From positions 1 to 64,000 of the forward strand of contig JAVBJU010000003.1 in NCBI GenBank assembly GCA_031546825.1: a stretch of 64,000 nucleotides of DNA, given 5' to 3'. The notes under the pieces were generated by a model, which was not told the DNA's origin, searched no databases, and saw only the letters and a list, made by a program, of their open reading frames with translations. Within the stretch, counting starts at the first letter, position 1; the number at the start of each line of letters is the position of its first letter. Source of the DNA: Hohaiivirga sp031546825. Lineage in GTDB: Bacteria > Pseudomonadota > Alphaproteobacteria > Rhizobiales > Beijerinckiaceae. Position numbers and translations under genes: made by a program. Shown in pieces: positions 50,441-58,721 of the stretch.

Positions 50441-51355
50441 ATGCAGTTGACGCTTGGGCCGGTCCAGTTCCATTGGGAGCCGGAAGTCTGGCGGGACTTT
50501 TATTTTCGCATTGCCGACGAAGCACCGGTCGAGACTGTGGTGACCGGTGAGGTGGTGTGCTCAAAGCGCAAGCCGTTTTATGACAAGGTGCTGCCGGATG
50601 TGATCGAGCGCCTGCAAAAAGCCGGCAAGAAGGTCTATGTGGGATCCTTGTTGCTGGTGACGCTTGAGCGTGAGCGCAAGCAGACGGAAGTTCTGATGAA
50701 GCAGTCGGACATTCCGGTCGAAGTCAGCGACATCACCTGTCTGCTGAATATGGCGGGCCGCCCCCACTCCATTGGCCCCTATATCAACACCTATAACGAA
50801 GCGACCGCCGCTTATTTTGCACGCAATGGCGCGAACCGTATCTGCCTGCCGCCCGAACTGCCGGGCTCGTCGGTTGCCGCGATAACCGCCGCCGTTCCCG
50901 AGGCGGAGATGGAAGTTTTCGCCTTTGGTCGTTTGCCGCTCGCAATCTCCGCCCGTTGCTATCACGCGCGCCTGCACAGTCTTTCCAAGGACAACTGCCA
51001 GTTCGTCTGCGACAAGGATCTCGACGGGCTGACGGTGGACACGCTGGATGGCGAACATTTTCTGGCGATGAACGGCGTGCAGACCATGTCCTACACCGTC
51101 TCGAACCTGATCGGCGAAGCGGCGGCGTTGCGTGACATGGGCGTGAAGGCGTTGCGCCTCTCGCCCCAGCATTGCGACATGGTGGCGGTGGCCAAAACCT
51201 TCCGCGCCGTGCTCGACGGCAAGATGGAAGCAGCTGCCGGTGTTGCGGCCCTGCAAACCATCTACCCCGCCGCCACCTTCTCCAACGGTTTCGCCCACGG
51301 CTCGGTGGGCGCGCAATGGGTGGAGAAGCAGCTTGGGGAGCAGATGGGGGCGTGA
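50441..51355 (+). CDS. ubiV: O2-independent ubiquinone hydroxylase subunit UbiV
   Basis: Second U32-like subunit of the anaerobic hydroxylase, 304 residues. The cluster ligands are visible as C40 (TGEVVCSKR), C173 (SARCYHARLH), C186 and C190 (DNCQFVCDKD), the UbiV arrangement. The ATG at 50441 has AAGGGAA seven bases upstream and gives MQLTLGPVQFHW, the family start; an ATG at 50420 would add seven residues. A bidirectional terminator follows. Its presence with ubiT and ubiU implies that the organism respires without O2 or lives at low O2 for part of its life. Confidence 0.94.
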   Translation: MQLTLGPVQFHWEPEVWRDFYFRIADEAPVETVVTGEVVCSKRKPFYDKVLPDVIERLQKAGKKVYVGSLLLVTLERERKQTEVLMKQSDIPVEVSDITCLLNMAGRPHSIGPYINTYNEATAAYFARNGANRICLPPELPGSSVAAITAAVPEAEMEVFAFGRLPLAISARCYHARLHSLSKDNCQFVCDKDLDGLTVDTLDGEHFLAMNGVQTMSYTVSNLIGEAAALRDMGVKALRLSPQHCDMVAVAKTFRAVLDGKMEAAAGVAALQTIYPAATFSNGFAHGSVGAQWVEKQLGEQMGA

Positions 51356-51373
51356 CACGGATATTATAAAGAA

Positions 51374-51395
51374 AAGGGCGCTCGCAAGCGCCCTT
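51374..51395. terminator. Bidirectional terminator between ubiV and sodB
   Basis: AAGGGCGCT (51374-51382) pairs with AGCGCCCTT (51387-51395) over a four-base CGCA loop. A-rich and T-rich flanks on both sides allow termination of the convergent ubiV and sodB transcripts. Confidence 0.85.
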
Positions 51396-51417
51396 GAAAA
51401 ATCGATAATTGATCCGC

Positions 51418-52017
51418 TCAACGCGAGGCTTCGTCGAACATCTTCTCGGCGTATTCCCAGTTGACCAGGCTGTCGAGGAAGGCCTTGAGGTAGTCGGCGC
51501 GGCGGTTGCGGTAGTCGATGTAGTAGGAATGTTCCCACACATCGCAGCCGAGCACCGGCTTTGCGCCATGCACCAGCGGGTTTTCGCCGTTGGGGGTCTT
51601 CATGATGGTGAGCTTGCCATCCTTGAGCGCAAGCCAGGCCCAGCCTGAGCCGAACTGACCAACACCGGCGGCGATGAAATCTTCCTTCATCTTCTCGACC
51701 GAACCGAGATCGGTGATGATCTTCTTTTCGAGCTTGCCGGGAACGGCGCCGCCACCGTTCTTCTTCATCCAGTTCCAGAAGTGCAGGTGGTTGTAATGCT
51801 GACCGGCATTATTGAACAACGCCTGGTTCTTGCCAAACGAGCCCTTGACGATCTCCTCAAGGCTTTTGCCTTCGAGGCCGGAGTCCTTCAACAGCGCGTT
51901 ACCGGCGTTGACGTAAGCCAGATGATGCTTGTCGTGGTGGAATTCGAGGGTTTCCTTCGACATGATGGGGGCGAGCGCGTCATGGGCGTAGGGAAGGTCG
52001 GGAAGGGTAAAGGCCAT
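51418..52017 (-). CDS. sodB: Iron superoxide dismutase
   Basis: Cytoplasmic Fe/Mn-family superoxide dismutase, 199 residues. Metal ligands lie in ETLEFHHDKHH (first His), NNAGQHYNHLHFW (second His), and DVWEHSYYIDY (Asp and last His). The glutamine in NNAGQ rather than in the GQFGSGWAW loop region alone points to the iron form, though cambialistic enzymes exist. Start at 52017 (MAFTLPDLPY) is canonical, with a GGAGT site upstream. It is convergent with the anaerobic ubiquinone operon. Confidence 0.95.
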   Translation of the reverse strand: MAFTLPDLPYAHDALAPIMSKETLEFHHDKHHLAYVNAGNALLKDSGLEGKSLEEIVKGSFGKNQALFNNAGQHYNHLHFWNWMKKNGGGAVPGKLEKKIITDLGSVEKMKEDFIAAGVGQFGSGWAWLALKDGKLTIMKTPNGENPLVHGAKPVLGCDVWEHSYYIDYRNRRADYLKAFLDSLVNWEYAEKMFDEASR

Positions 52018-52378
52018 AAGGGACTCCTGTGGGGATAAAGGCGGATGCTGATGTCATTTAGGGGACACCCGTAAGATGGCACCATATGAGCGTAGAAAAA
52101 AAGCTCTGTAAATAGGCCCAAAGACTGGGATTTTTTCACCAGCGCGTTTGCTTTAGCAAGTGGAAACAAGGGGATGCGTTATGGCCTCATGAAATTCTTC
52201 TATATCGAGAAGTGCTGCCCCGCACGGGAGTATGGCACGGCCAAAATATATTTCCATTATATTTTCGGGGGACTATCTGCGTTATGGCGCAACAAAATGC
52301 ATATTTTTGGTTGCATTGATCCATCATGGCATTACTATCGCCCCGAATTCAAAAGACGCGTTTTTTACCGGGTGCCCA
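52018..52378. other. 361-base gap upstream of sodB and of a membrane protein gene
   Basis: AT-rich divergent spacer holding the sodB promoter. The plus frame is open from 52232, but the text before the ATG at 52379 has no family-like features, so I treat it as untranslated leader. No operator or RNA element was recognised. Confidence 0.4.
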
Positions 52379-53113
52379 ATGTTCATTGCTTCAGCTTTCA
52401 TACTTTATCTGCTCGCATTTGCCATGATTGGCTCGGGCGGCTATTTCGCTATGGACGGGTCGCAAATGCTGACCATTGATCGGGGCGTGGCCTATTTCAA
52501 TAGTGGCGTGGCGCTGGCCACTGGCGGCATGATTGTGTTCGCTATCGCCACCTTTGTGTTGTGCACACGCTCTGTTTACCGCGCCATCAAGAACGGCCAG
52601 AATGTGTCGCCAGTCGTCGTGCAGGCCGCGCCTGCCGCGGTCCAGGAAGAGGCAAGCCAGGTCAAGAGTGGCATGTCTGATTTCGGATCTAAGGCGGCGG
52701 AACCGGCAGCTGCATCGGGGTATCCAACCATCAGCCCACTTCAGGCAAACGATGACGCCGGAGCGCGGAAGAGCTCTTTCGGTTTTTCTGCCAGCCGGTC
52801 AGCGGATCGCCCGGTTGAAGAGCCGGTAGCACCGAAATATGAACAGCCGTCTGTGTCGCGGGACTACAATCCTCTGCCGCGCCCCGATGCTTTCGAGACC
52901 GCGGCACCTGTCGCTGAGGCCGAAGTGCGGGCTGCTGCGGCCCGCGAGGCCCCGCCGGAGCGTAAGGCGACTGCAGTTGGAAGCTACGAATCAGGCGGCA
53001 ACCGTTACGTCATGTATTCCGATGGCTCCATCGACGCGCATCTGCCGGGCGGCGTGCGGACATTCCAGTCCCTCGACGAACTGAAGCAGTATGTGGGTGC
53101 GCCTGCTGTTTAG
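52379..53113 (+). CDS. Two-helix membrane protein with Ala/Pro linker and C-terminal DGSI domain
   Basis: A 244-residue protein. Two membrane helices lie near residues 3-22 (IASAFILYLLAFAMIGSGGY) and 42-63. A low-complexity Ala/Pro/Glu-rich stretch of about 120 residues follows, and then a short C-terminal module, GSYESGGNRYVMYSDGSIDAHLPGG with FQSLDELKQYV. Proteins ending in this YxMYxDGSI...SLDELK module are frequent in Alphaproteobacteria, usually membrane-anchored, with no known role. The start is uncertain: a frame 49 codons longer is open from 52232. Confidence 0.6.
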   Translation: MFIASAFILYLLAFAMIGSGGYFAMDGSQMLTIDRGVAYFNSGVALATGGMIVFAIATFVLCTRSVYRAIKNGQNVSPVVVQAAPAAVQEEASQVKSGMSDFGSKAAEPAAASGYPTISPLQANDDAGARKSSFGFSASRSADRPVEEPVAPKYEQPSVSRDYNPLPRPDAFETAAPVAEAEVRAAAAREAPPERKATAVGSYESGGNRYVMYSDGSIDAHLPGGVRTFQSLDELKQYVGAPAV

Positions 53114-53122
53114 AGTAATGCG

Positions 53123-53215
53123 CGTTTTAAGTGGATCACCGGTTAAACGCAAAAGCATTACGCAAAAAGAGAATCTAGAGCGAAGCGCGTTTCAAATGAA
53201 ACGCGCTTCGCTCTA
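53123..53215 (+). repeat. Dispersed intergenic repeat, copy B
   Basis: This copy has the same block order as 19425-19513: CGTTTTAAGTGGA, CCGGTTAAACG, an A-rich stretch, CTAGAGCG, then a hairpin. It lies between two convergent genes and ends in the perfect stem listed separately. Confidence 0.65.
53176..53215. terminator. Perfect 19-bp hairpin between convergent genes
   Basis: TAGAGCGAAGCGCGTTTCA (53176-53194) is the exact reverse complement of 53197-53215, with AA at the centre. It is the distal half of repeat copy B and lies eight bases from the end of the isochorismatase-like gene. It may serve as a transcription barrier for both genes; no T tract follows. Confidence 0.6.
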
Positions 53216-53222
53216 AGGCAGG

Positions 53223-53774
53223 CTACTTGATAAGAGCCGATAACGCCTTGAATTCTGGCGTTCCGGCTTTTTCCAACCACTCAAAAATCACCATTTCGGT
53301 GGTGACCCAGCGCCCGCCCGCCTGAAGAACGCGGGCGCGTGCCGCATCAATGCTCGCCGTGGCACGGCTTGAGATTGCATCAGAGACCAAAAACACCTGA
53401 TAACCGGCTGCGATGCAATCGAGCGCAGTCTGCAACACGCACACATGGGCTTCGACGCCTGCAATGATGAGTTGTCGCCGCCCCCGCACGGCCTGACTTT
53501 CCAGAGCCGCGTGGAATTTTGGCTCACGGTAGGCGGAGAACGTTGTTTTCTCATGGATGTCGCCCGCATCGACATGGGGCAGCAATTGCGCAACCGTGGC
53601 ACCGAGACCACGGGGATATTGTTCCGACACCGCAACCGGCACATGCAGAAGGCTTGCGGCTTGAGCCAATATGGCCGCGTTATGCAACACCTCCTCGGCG
53701 GATTGCACGGCAGGCATCAGCCGCTCCTGAAAATCGATCAGCAGAAGCTGGGAGTGCGTGGCCTTCATCGTCAT
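53223..53774 (-). CDS. Isochorismatase-like cysteine hydrolase
   Basis: A 183-residue member of the isochorismatase/nicotinamidase superfamily, closest in layout to YcaC-type hydrolases. The triad is visible: Asp in LLLIDFQERLMPAV, Lys in HEKTTFSAY, and Cys in GVEAHVCVLQTALD. The cis-peptide GVEAH fits. Substrate unknown. GAGGG seven bases before the ATG at 53774 sets the start over a frame 13 codons longer. Oligopeptidase B lies 60 bases upstream on the same strand. Confidence 0.87.
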   Translation of the reverse strand: MTMKATHSQLLLIDFQERLMPAVQSAEEVLHNAAILAQAASLLHVPVAVSEQYPRGLGATVAQLLPHVDAGDIHEKTTFSAYREPKFHAALESQAVRGRRQLIIAGVEAHVCVLQTALDCIAAGYQVFLVSDAISSRATASIDAARARVLQAGGRWVTTEMVIFEWLEKAGTPEFKALSALIK

Positions 53775-53834
53775 GGTGCAACCCTCATGGTCTTGTGGCG
53801 GTGCATGGCACAATCAGACTTTTGCGCGCGGTTT

Positions 53835-55946
53835 TCAAGAAAAGGCTTCTGGCTTTATCGCGGTGAGCGCAAAAGCGTAAGCCAGTGCCACTTCTTCCAA
53901 CCGGTCGAACCGTCCGGAAGCTCCGCCGTGGCCTGCGTCCATGTTGGTTCGCAGCAGCACCGGTCCGCCACTGGTCATGGTGGCTCTGAGCTTGGCGACC
54001 CATTTGGCGGGTTCCCAATAGGTTACGCGCGGGTCTGTCAGCCCGCCGAGGGCAAGAATGGCAGGGTAGGGCTGCGCCTTGATATTATCATAGGGCGAGT
54101 ATGACAGGATGGTCTCAAACTCCGCCGCGCTTGCAGCAGGGTTGCCCCATTCGGGCCATTCCGGCGGTGTCAGCGGCAGGTCGGAATCCAGCATGGTATT
54201 GAGAACATCGACGAATGGCACTTCGGCGATGATCCCGCCGAACAGCTCCGGTGCCATATTGACGATAGCCCCCATGAGCATCCCGCCTGCGCTGCCGCCA
54301 TGGGCAACGATGTGGCCTGGCCGAGTGTAGCCTTGCGCGATGAGATGTTTGGCGCAGGCGATGAAATCGGTGAAAGTGTTGGGCTTCTTGTCGCGCTTGC
54401 CGTCCTGATACCAGCGCCAGCCCTTTTCCGTGCCGCCGCGAATATGGGCAACCGCATAGACAAACCCGCGATCAATCAACGACAGCGGATCGGTCTTGAA
54501 GCCGGCCGCAATGGCGTGACCATAGGAGCCATAGCCATAGAGCAGGCAGGGGGCCGTGCCGTCGAGCGGCGTACTTTTGCGATGGACCAGCGAAATCGGC
54601 ACATATTCGCCATCCGGGGCGCGGGCGAGCAGACGCGCTACGCAGTAGTCATCGGGGTTATGACCGGAGGGGATTTCCTGGCGCTTGCGTAATATGCGCT
54701 CACGGCTCTGGCAGTCGTAGTCATAGACTTCGCTGGGATGGCGCATGGAAGAGTAAATGAAGCGCAGGCTGTTGTTGTCATATTCGCGGCCCGCATCGAT
54801 GCCAAGTGCATAGGCGTCATCGGCGAAGGCAATCTCGTGCTCCGCGCCGGTGGTTGCCTCGCGCACGACAATGCGCGGCCTGGCATTTTCGCGCTCAAGC
54901 CGTATCAGGAAATTCTGTAACGGAAGCATCGTCAGCACCATGGTTCCGGGGCGGTAAGCGACGAGATCTGTCCAGTTGGCACGGCCCGGATGTTCCGGCG
55001 AAGCGCACATGATCTTGAAATCTTCAGCACCGTCAGCATTGGTGAGGATTACGAGTTTATCATTCCAGTGTTCTACCTCGTATTGAACGCCCGGCGAACG
55101 GCCTTCCACGAGGCGCGGCACGGCTTTGGGGTCGTCGGCATCCAGCAGCCACACTTCCGAGGTCTCGTGGTCATTGGCACCTATGAGGATGAAAGCGCCG
55201 GATTGGGACATGGAAATGGACAAGAAGAAACCGGGATCGCGTTCCTCATAAACGATTTCGTCTGGGCCCTTGTTGCCGATCACATGGCGCTTGACGCGGA
55301 CGGGGCGATGTTTGCTGTCCAGTTCGATGTAGTAGAAACCGTTACTATTATTCAGCCATGCGATATCACCGGATGTTTTCTTCAGGGTTTTCTTATGGTC
55401 CTGCATGGTGGAGAGATCACGCACGCGGATGGTGTAGTATTCTGAACCATTATCGTCGGCGCTCCACGCAAGTAATGCGTGATCCGGCGAGGGCTCGGTA
55501 TCGCCAAGATCGAAATAGGCTTTGCGTTTGGCGGCAAGATCGGCGTCCAGTAACAATACTTCCTGCCCGGTGGCGTGATCGGTGCGCCAGAATTGCCCGT
55601 GCTGCGCGCCGTCCACAAACCGCGTGAAATACGAATACTGTCCATCCCGTTGCGGGACAGAGGTATCCGCCTCCTTGATCCTGCCGCGCATCTCTTGTTG
55701 CAGGGTCTCGCGCAGCTTTTTACTGCTGCTGAGTGCTTGTTCCAGATAAGAATTTTCTTCTAGCAGATGCTTGCGGATATCGTCGGGCAAACAACTCGGG
55801 TCTTGCAGCACGTCTTGCCAATTGGCGGCTTTCAACCATGCATAATTATCAACGATGTCATGTCCGAATCGCGAAAAGCGATGGGCGCGAATCTTGGTAT
55901 TTGGAATCTGCGCTGCAACACTCACTTGATCTGCTTTTTTCTTCAC
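53835..55946 (-). CDS. ptrB: Oligopeptidase B (S9A prolyl-oligopeptidase family)
   Basis: Cytoplasmic serine peptidase that cuts short peptides after Arg or Lys. The 703-residue protein has an N-terminal segment (RFGHDIVDNYAWLKAANW), a beta-propeller (about 80-410), and an alpha/beta-hydrolase domain. The triad sits in VAHGGSAGGMLMG (Ser), LGGLTDPRVTYWEPAKW (Asp) and TNMDAGHGGASGRF (His). The frame is open 48 codons further upstream, but the GTG at 55946 with GGCGGAG eight bases before it gives a normal N-terminus. Confidence 0.92.
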   Translation of the reverse strand: MKKKADQVSVAAQIPNTKIRAHRFSRFGHDIVDNYAWLKAANWQDVLQDPSCLPDDIRKHLLEENSYLEQALSSSKKLRETLQQEMRGRIKEADTSVPQRDGQYSYFTRFVDGAQHGQFWRTDHATGQEVLLLDADLAAKRKAYFDLGDTEPSPDHALLAWSADDNGSEYYTIRVRDLSTMQDHKKTLKKTSGDIAWLNNSNGFYYIELDSKHRPVRVKRHVIGNKGPDEIVYEERDPGFFLSISMSQSGAFILIGANDHETSEVWLLDADDPKAVPRLVEGRSPGVQYEVEHWNDKLVILTNADGAEDFKIMCASPEHPGRANWTDLVAYRPGTMVLTMLPLQNFLIRLERENARPRIVVREATTGAEHEIAFADDAYALGIDAGREYDNNSLRFIYSSMRHPSEVYDYDCQSRERILRKRQEIPSGHNPDDYCVARLLARAPDGEYVPISLVHRKSTPLDGTAPCLLYGYGSYGHAIAAGFKTDPLSLIDRGFVYAVAHIRGGTEKGWRWYQDGKRDKKPNTFTDFIACAKHLIAQGYTRPGHIVAHGGSAGGMLMGAIVNMAPELFGGIIAEVPFVDVLNTMLDSDLPLTPPEWPEWGNPAASAAEFETILSYSPYDNIKAQPYPAILALGGLTDPRVTYWEPAKWVAKLRATMTSGGPVLLRTNMDAGHGGASGRFDRLEEVALAYAFALTAIKPEAFS

Positions 55947-56335
55947 TGGGATATCTCCGCCGCCTCTGTTTTCCGGCGACCAATCATTTGTCGAACATAG
56001 CTTAGCATATTGCTCAAATGGCGCGCAAAATTCCCTGTTTTTTAAGGCGAAACACCATTTTAAACTTGAAGTCGTTGCAAAAAACAGCACTTGTTTGGCA
56101 TTCGGGAAATTGATTCGCGTTAATAAGTGTCACGCAAAATAACTTTCATAATGTTTTTTAAATACTATCTTGCGAACAGTAATAGTATGAGCTATGTACT
56201 ATTATGGTAGTACGCGTTTAAGGCAGTTTAGCCCTTCGTTGACGCGAGGTGGCTTATTCAATTTGCACGTTGGTGGGGTTGAGCCTTCATATGGGACGCG
56301 ATGGCTTTTGATCTAAGCAAGAAGGAAATGTTGAG
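55947..56335. promoter_or_regulatory. AT-rich mucR promoter region with repeated TACTAT/ATAGTA half-sites
   Basis: This 389-base gap is strikingly AT-rich compared with its neighbours and holds no supported gene. Two inverted repeats are visible: ATACTAT-N13-ATAGTAT (56162-56188) and GTACTA-N6-TAGTAC (56196-56213). Thus four TACTAT/ATAGTA-type half-sites lie within 52 bases, about 125-175 bases upstream of mucR. MucR/Ros proteins bind AT-rich DNA and repress their own genes, so autoregulation is a reasonable inference. Confidence 0.55.
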
Positions 56336-56761
56336 ATGAGTGATAGCATTGCTACGGCGAATTATATTGAGTTGGCTGCAGATATTGTTTCTGCCTATGT
56401 CAGTAATAACTCGGTGCCGACCGGGGACCTGCCGACGCTGATCAGCGAAGTGCATGGTGCTTTGTTGCGTGTTGCTGGTGGAATTGCCGAGCCGCAGGCT
56501 GAAGCTCCGAAGCCGGCAGTCTCGGTCAAGAAGTCGATCACGCCCGATTACATCATCTGCCTCGAAGACGGCAAGAAGTTCAAGTCGTTGAAGCGCCATC
56601 TGCGCACGCAATACAACATGTCGCCTGAGCAGTACCGCGAGAAGTGGGGCTTGGCCACCGACTACCCGATGGTTGCTCCGAGCTATGCCAAGGCGCGCTC
56701 CGAGCTCGCCAAGGAAATGGGCCTCGGCCAGCAGCGCCGCAAGCGCCGCGTTACCAAGTAA
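56336..56761 (+). CDS. mucR: MucR/Ros-family transcriptional regulator
   Basis: Zinc-finger-like, H-NS-like global regulator of surface polysaccharide, motility and cell-cycle genes in Alphaproteobacteria. The 141 residues have an N-terminal oligomerisation region (YIELAADIVSAYVSNNSVPTGDLPTLI) and the DNA-binding domain YIICLEDGKKFKSLKRHLRTQYNMSPEQYREKW, whose first zinc ligands are C75, D78 and H88. The position for the last His is Gln92/Tyr93. The C-terminus, DYPMVAPSYAKARSELAKEMGLGQ, is highly conserved. A strong terminator follows. Confidence 0.95.
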   Translation: MSDSIATANYIELAADIVSAYVSNNSVPTGDLPTLISEVHGALLRVAGGIAEPQAEAPKPAVSVKKSITPDYIICLEDGKKFKSLKRHLRTQYNMSPEQYREKWGLATDYPMVAPSYAKARSELAKEMGLGQQRRKRRVTK

Positions 56762-56813
56762 ACACTTGCGGGGAGGCCGCTCTTTGGCCTCCGCGAAAAT
56801 TTGAGTTTCAATT

Positions 56814-56860
56814 AAAGCCGAAACATGGTGCGTTTGCGCCTCGTGTTTCGGCTTTTTTGT
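56814..56860 (+). terminator. Strong intrinsic terminator of mucR
   Basis: AAAGCCGAAACA (56814-56825) pairs with TGTTTCGGCTTT (56844-56855), followed by TTTTG. An additional GGAGGCC/GGCCTCC stem lies just before it (about 56772-56792). Confidence 0.88.
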
Positions 56861-57044
56861 TTGTAATCCTCGCAAAACATGTTCTGGTGTTTACTGCATG
56901 GATTAAAGCTGTCGTGCCAGGGCTGGACGCGTTTTCTTAAGCGCTCCTTGGCAAAAAAGTGCACAATCAAGAGATAATATTGAAATTTATCAATATTGTG
57001 ACTAATAACAATAAACTGAAACCAATTACCACATGGGGGTATTC

Positions 57045-57770
57045 ATGAATTCACTTCAAAATATAGCAGGGTCGCGCGCGTTCAGCATCGGAGCGATTCT
57101 TAATCGCACACTGGCTACGCTGATGAAAAACCCTGTGTTGTTCATCGGTTTGGCCGTTGCCGCAACCGCTCCGCAATTGCTCCTCAGGGCGCTCCTGCCT
57201 GGCAATATCGTCATGACGATCATCGGATCCATTCTGTCATCAATCCTGGCTGCTGCGATTCAGGCGGCCGCCGCTTATGGCGCCTATCGGATATTGATGG
57301 GCGGCTCCACATCGGTCGGTGAATGCCTGTCGCGCGGGTTCCGGCGAATGGTGCCCGTTGTGGTGGCTGCGCTGCTGGTCGGCCTCGTTGTCGGTCTTGG
57401 CACGCTGCTTTTTGTCGTTCCGGGAATTATCCTGATGTGCATGTTGGCAGTCACCATGCCCGCCTGTGTTGTTGAGCACTTGGGTGCAATTGATGCCATG
57501 AAGCGCAGCCAGAGTCTCACATCGGGCTACCGTTGGCAGATACTTGGTCTTGTTGTTATCGTCACTATTGCTGTCTTCGCAATCGCCTTCCTGGTCGGCT
57601 ACGTTGTCATGCTGATCACGGGAAGTTTCATTCTGTCCATCCTGGTGGGCGGTTTCATTTCTGCGATTCCCGGTGCCTTCAATTCCGTGATGTTCTCGAT
57701 CATCTATTACGAGCTCCGCTCCATCAAGGAAGGCACGACGCTGGAAAGCCTCGCCAACGTCTTCGATTAA
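57045..57770 (+). CDS. YciC-like (UPF0259-type) integral membrane protein
   Basis: A 241-residue inner-membrane protein with about six helices. FSIGAILNRTLATLMKNPVLFI at the N-terminus, then RFVP-like RGFRRMVPVVVAALLVGLVVG, and AIDAMKRSQSLTSGYRWQILGL are typical of the YciC/DUF975-like group of six-helix proteins. Function unknown. The ATG at 57045 is chosen; an ATG four codons upstream (57033) is possible. Monocistronic, with a terminator after the stop. Confidence 0.75.
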   Translation: MNSLQNIAGSRAFSIGAILNRTLATLMKNPVLFIGLAVAATAPQLLLRALLPGNIVMTIIGSILSSILAAAIQAAAAYGAYRILMGGSTSVGECLSRGFRRMVPVVVAALLVGLVVGLGTLLFVVPGIILMCMLAVTMPACVVEHLGAIDAMKRSQSLTSGYRWQILGLVVIVTIAVFAIAFLVGYVVMLITGSFILSILVGGFISAIPGAFNSVMFSIIYYELRSIKEGTTLESLANVFD

Positions 57771-57777
57771 GTTTGCA

Positions 57778-57802
57778 AAAGGCTGGCCCCGCGCCAGCCT
57801 TT
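57778..57802. terminator. Bidirectional terminator
   Basis: AAAGGCTGG (57778-57786) pairs with CCAGCCTTT (57794-57802) over a seven-base loop, between the convergent YciC-like gene and the RDD gene. Confidence 0.82.
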
Positions 57803-57803
57803 C

Positions 57804-58721
57804 TCAATGCTTCTTCAACGCGGCGGTTTTATCGGCGCGTAGGCGGCCAAAGAGTTGCCCGCGCTCGAGATCGGCGCGTTCCGCCGCATAGAAATCGGTC
57901 AGGAATCGCCGCACCTCTGCCGCTGGGATGGCATCGGGCCAGCCGATCTTGTTGCAAATCTTCTGGCACACCTCGGCTAAAAGCCGGTCTGCTTCGTCGG
58001 TCTGCGGCCGACGGAGCAACTCCTCCAGAACCTGCAATTCGAACGCGCCGTAGGCGGCGAGTTGCTCAGGTGTAAAGACATAGCGCCCTTGCGCAGTTTC
58101 CCGTTGCACCACAGTCGTTTCAGCGAGATCCGCCAACAGGGCCCGCTTCGGCATGGTAATGACAATGGTGCCAGCAATCATGTCTCCCGCGCGTTGATGG
58201 TCGCGGTTGAAGAAGGGCAGCGCTGAAAGCGCAACAACCCAGCCGAGCAGTGTCAGTTGTTGCCATGCCCCTTGGCTGGCGTCGAGGTTCATATAGATCC
58301 CGAAGGGCAGAAAGGTTTCGACCTCGCGGGTCAGATTTCTCGCAATGATTGCCGATGGCGTCAGTTCGCCACCTTCGCGGTTGATCACGCGTAATCCGCA
58401 TATCTTCTTGCCAGGCGAGCGCCCCTGCCATGCGAGTTCAAAGTGCAGGAAGTAAAGATTGCGCACGATAAAGGCTATGAACAGGATCAAGGTGAGCCCG
58501 ACCGCCGAGCTGCCATAGGCTGCCAGAAAGAGCCCAAATAGAAGGAACAGGGCAATGATTGTCGCGATAAGAAGTGCGAAATCGAGTACAAAGGCTGTCA
58601 GCCGCTCGCCTTTACTGGCGATGGACACATCCAGTTCAATCCCTTCCGGGCTGATGATCAGTCTGCGGTTGCGCCTGAGGCCCTCGAGGAGCTCGCCGAC
58701 TCTATCCTGTCTAGGTGCCAT
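57804..58721 (-). CDS. RDD-family membrane protein
   Basis: A 305-residue protein with an RDD domain (about 25-190). IELDVSIASKGERLTAFVLDFALLI starts the first helix with its Arg-Asp pattern, and ELAWQGRSPGKKICGLRVI is the signature between helices. The soluble C-terminal part (about 190-305) is helical and charged. RDD proteins are membrane proteins of mostly unknown role. It overlaps the SpoIIM-like gene by 11 bases and is the last gene of the MoxR operon. Confidence 0.88.
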   Translation of the reverse strand: MAPRQDRVGELLEGLRRNRRLIISPEGIELDVSIASKGERLTAFVLDFALLIATIIALFLLFGLFLAAYGSSAVGLTLILFIAFIVRNLYFLHFELAWQGRSPGKKICGLRVINREGGELTPSAIIARNLTREVETFLPFGIYMNLDASQGAWQQLTLLGWVVALSALPFFNRDHQRAGDMIAGTIVITMPKRALLADLAETTVVQRETAQGRYVFTPEQLAAYGAFELQVLEELLRRPQTDEADRLLAEVCQKICNKIGWPDAIPAAEVRRFLTDFYAAERADLERGQLFGRLRADKTAALKKH

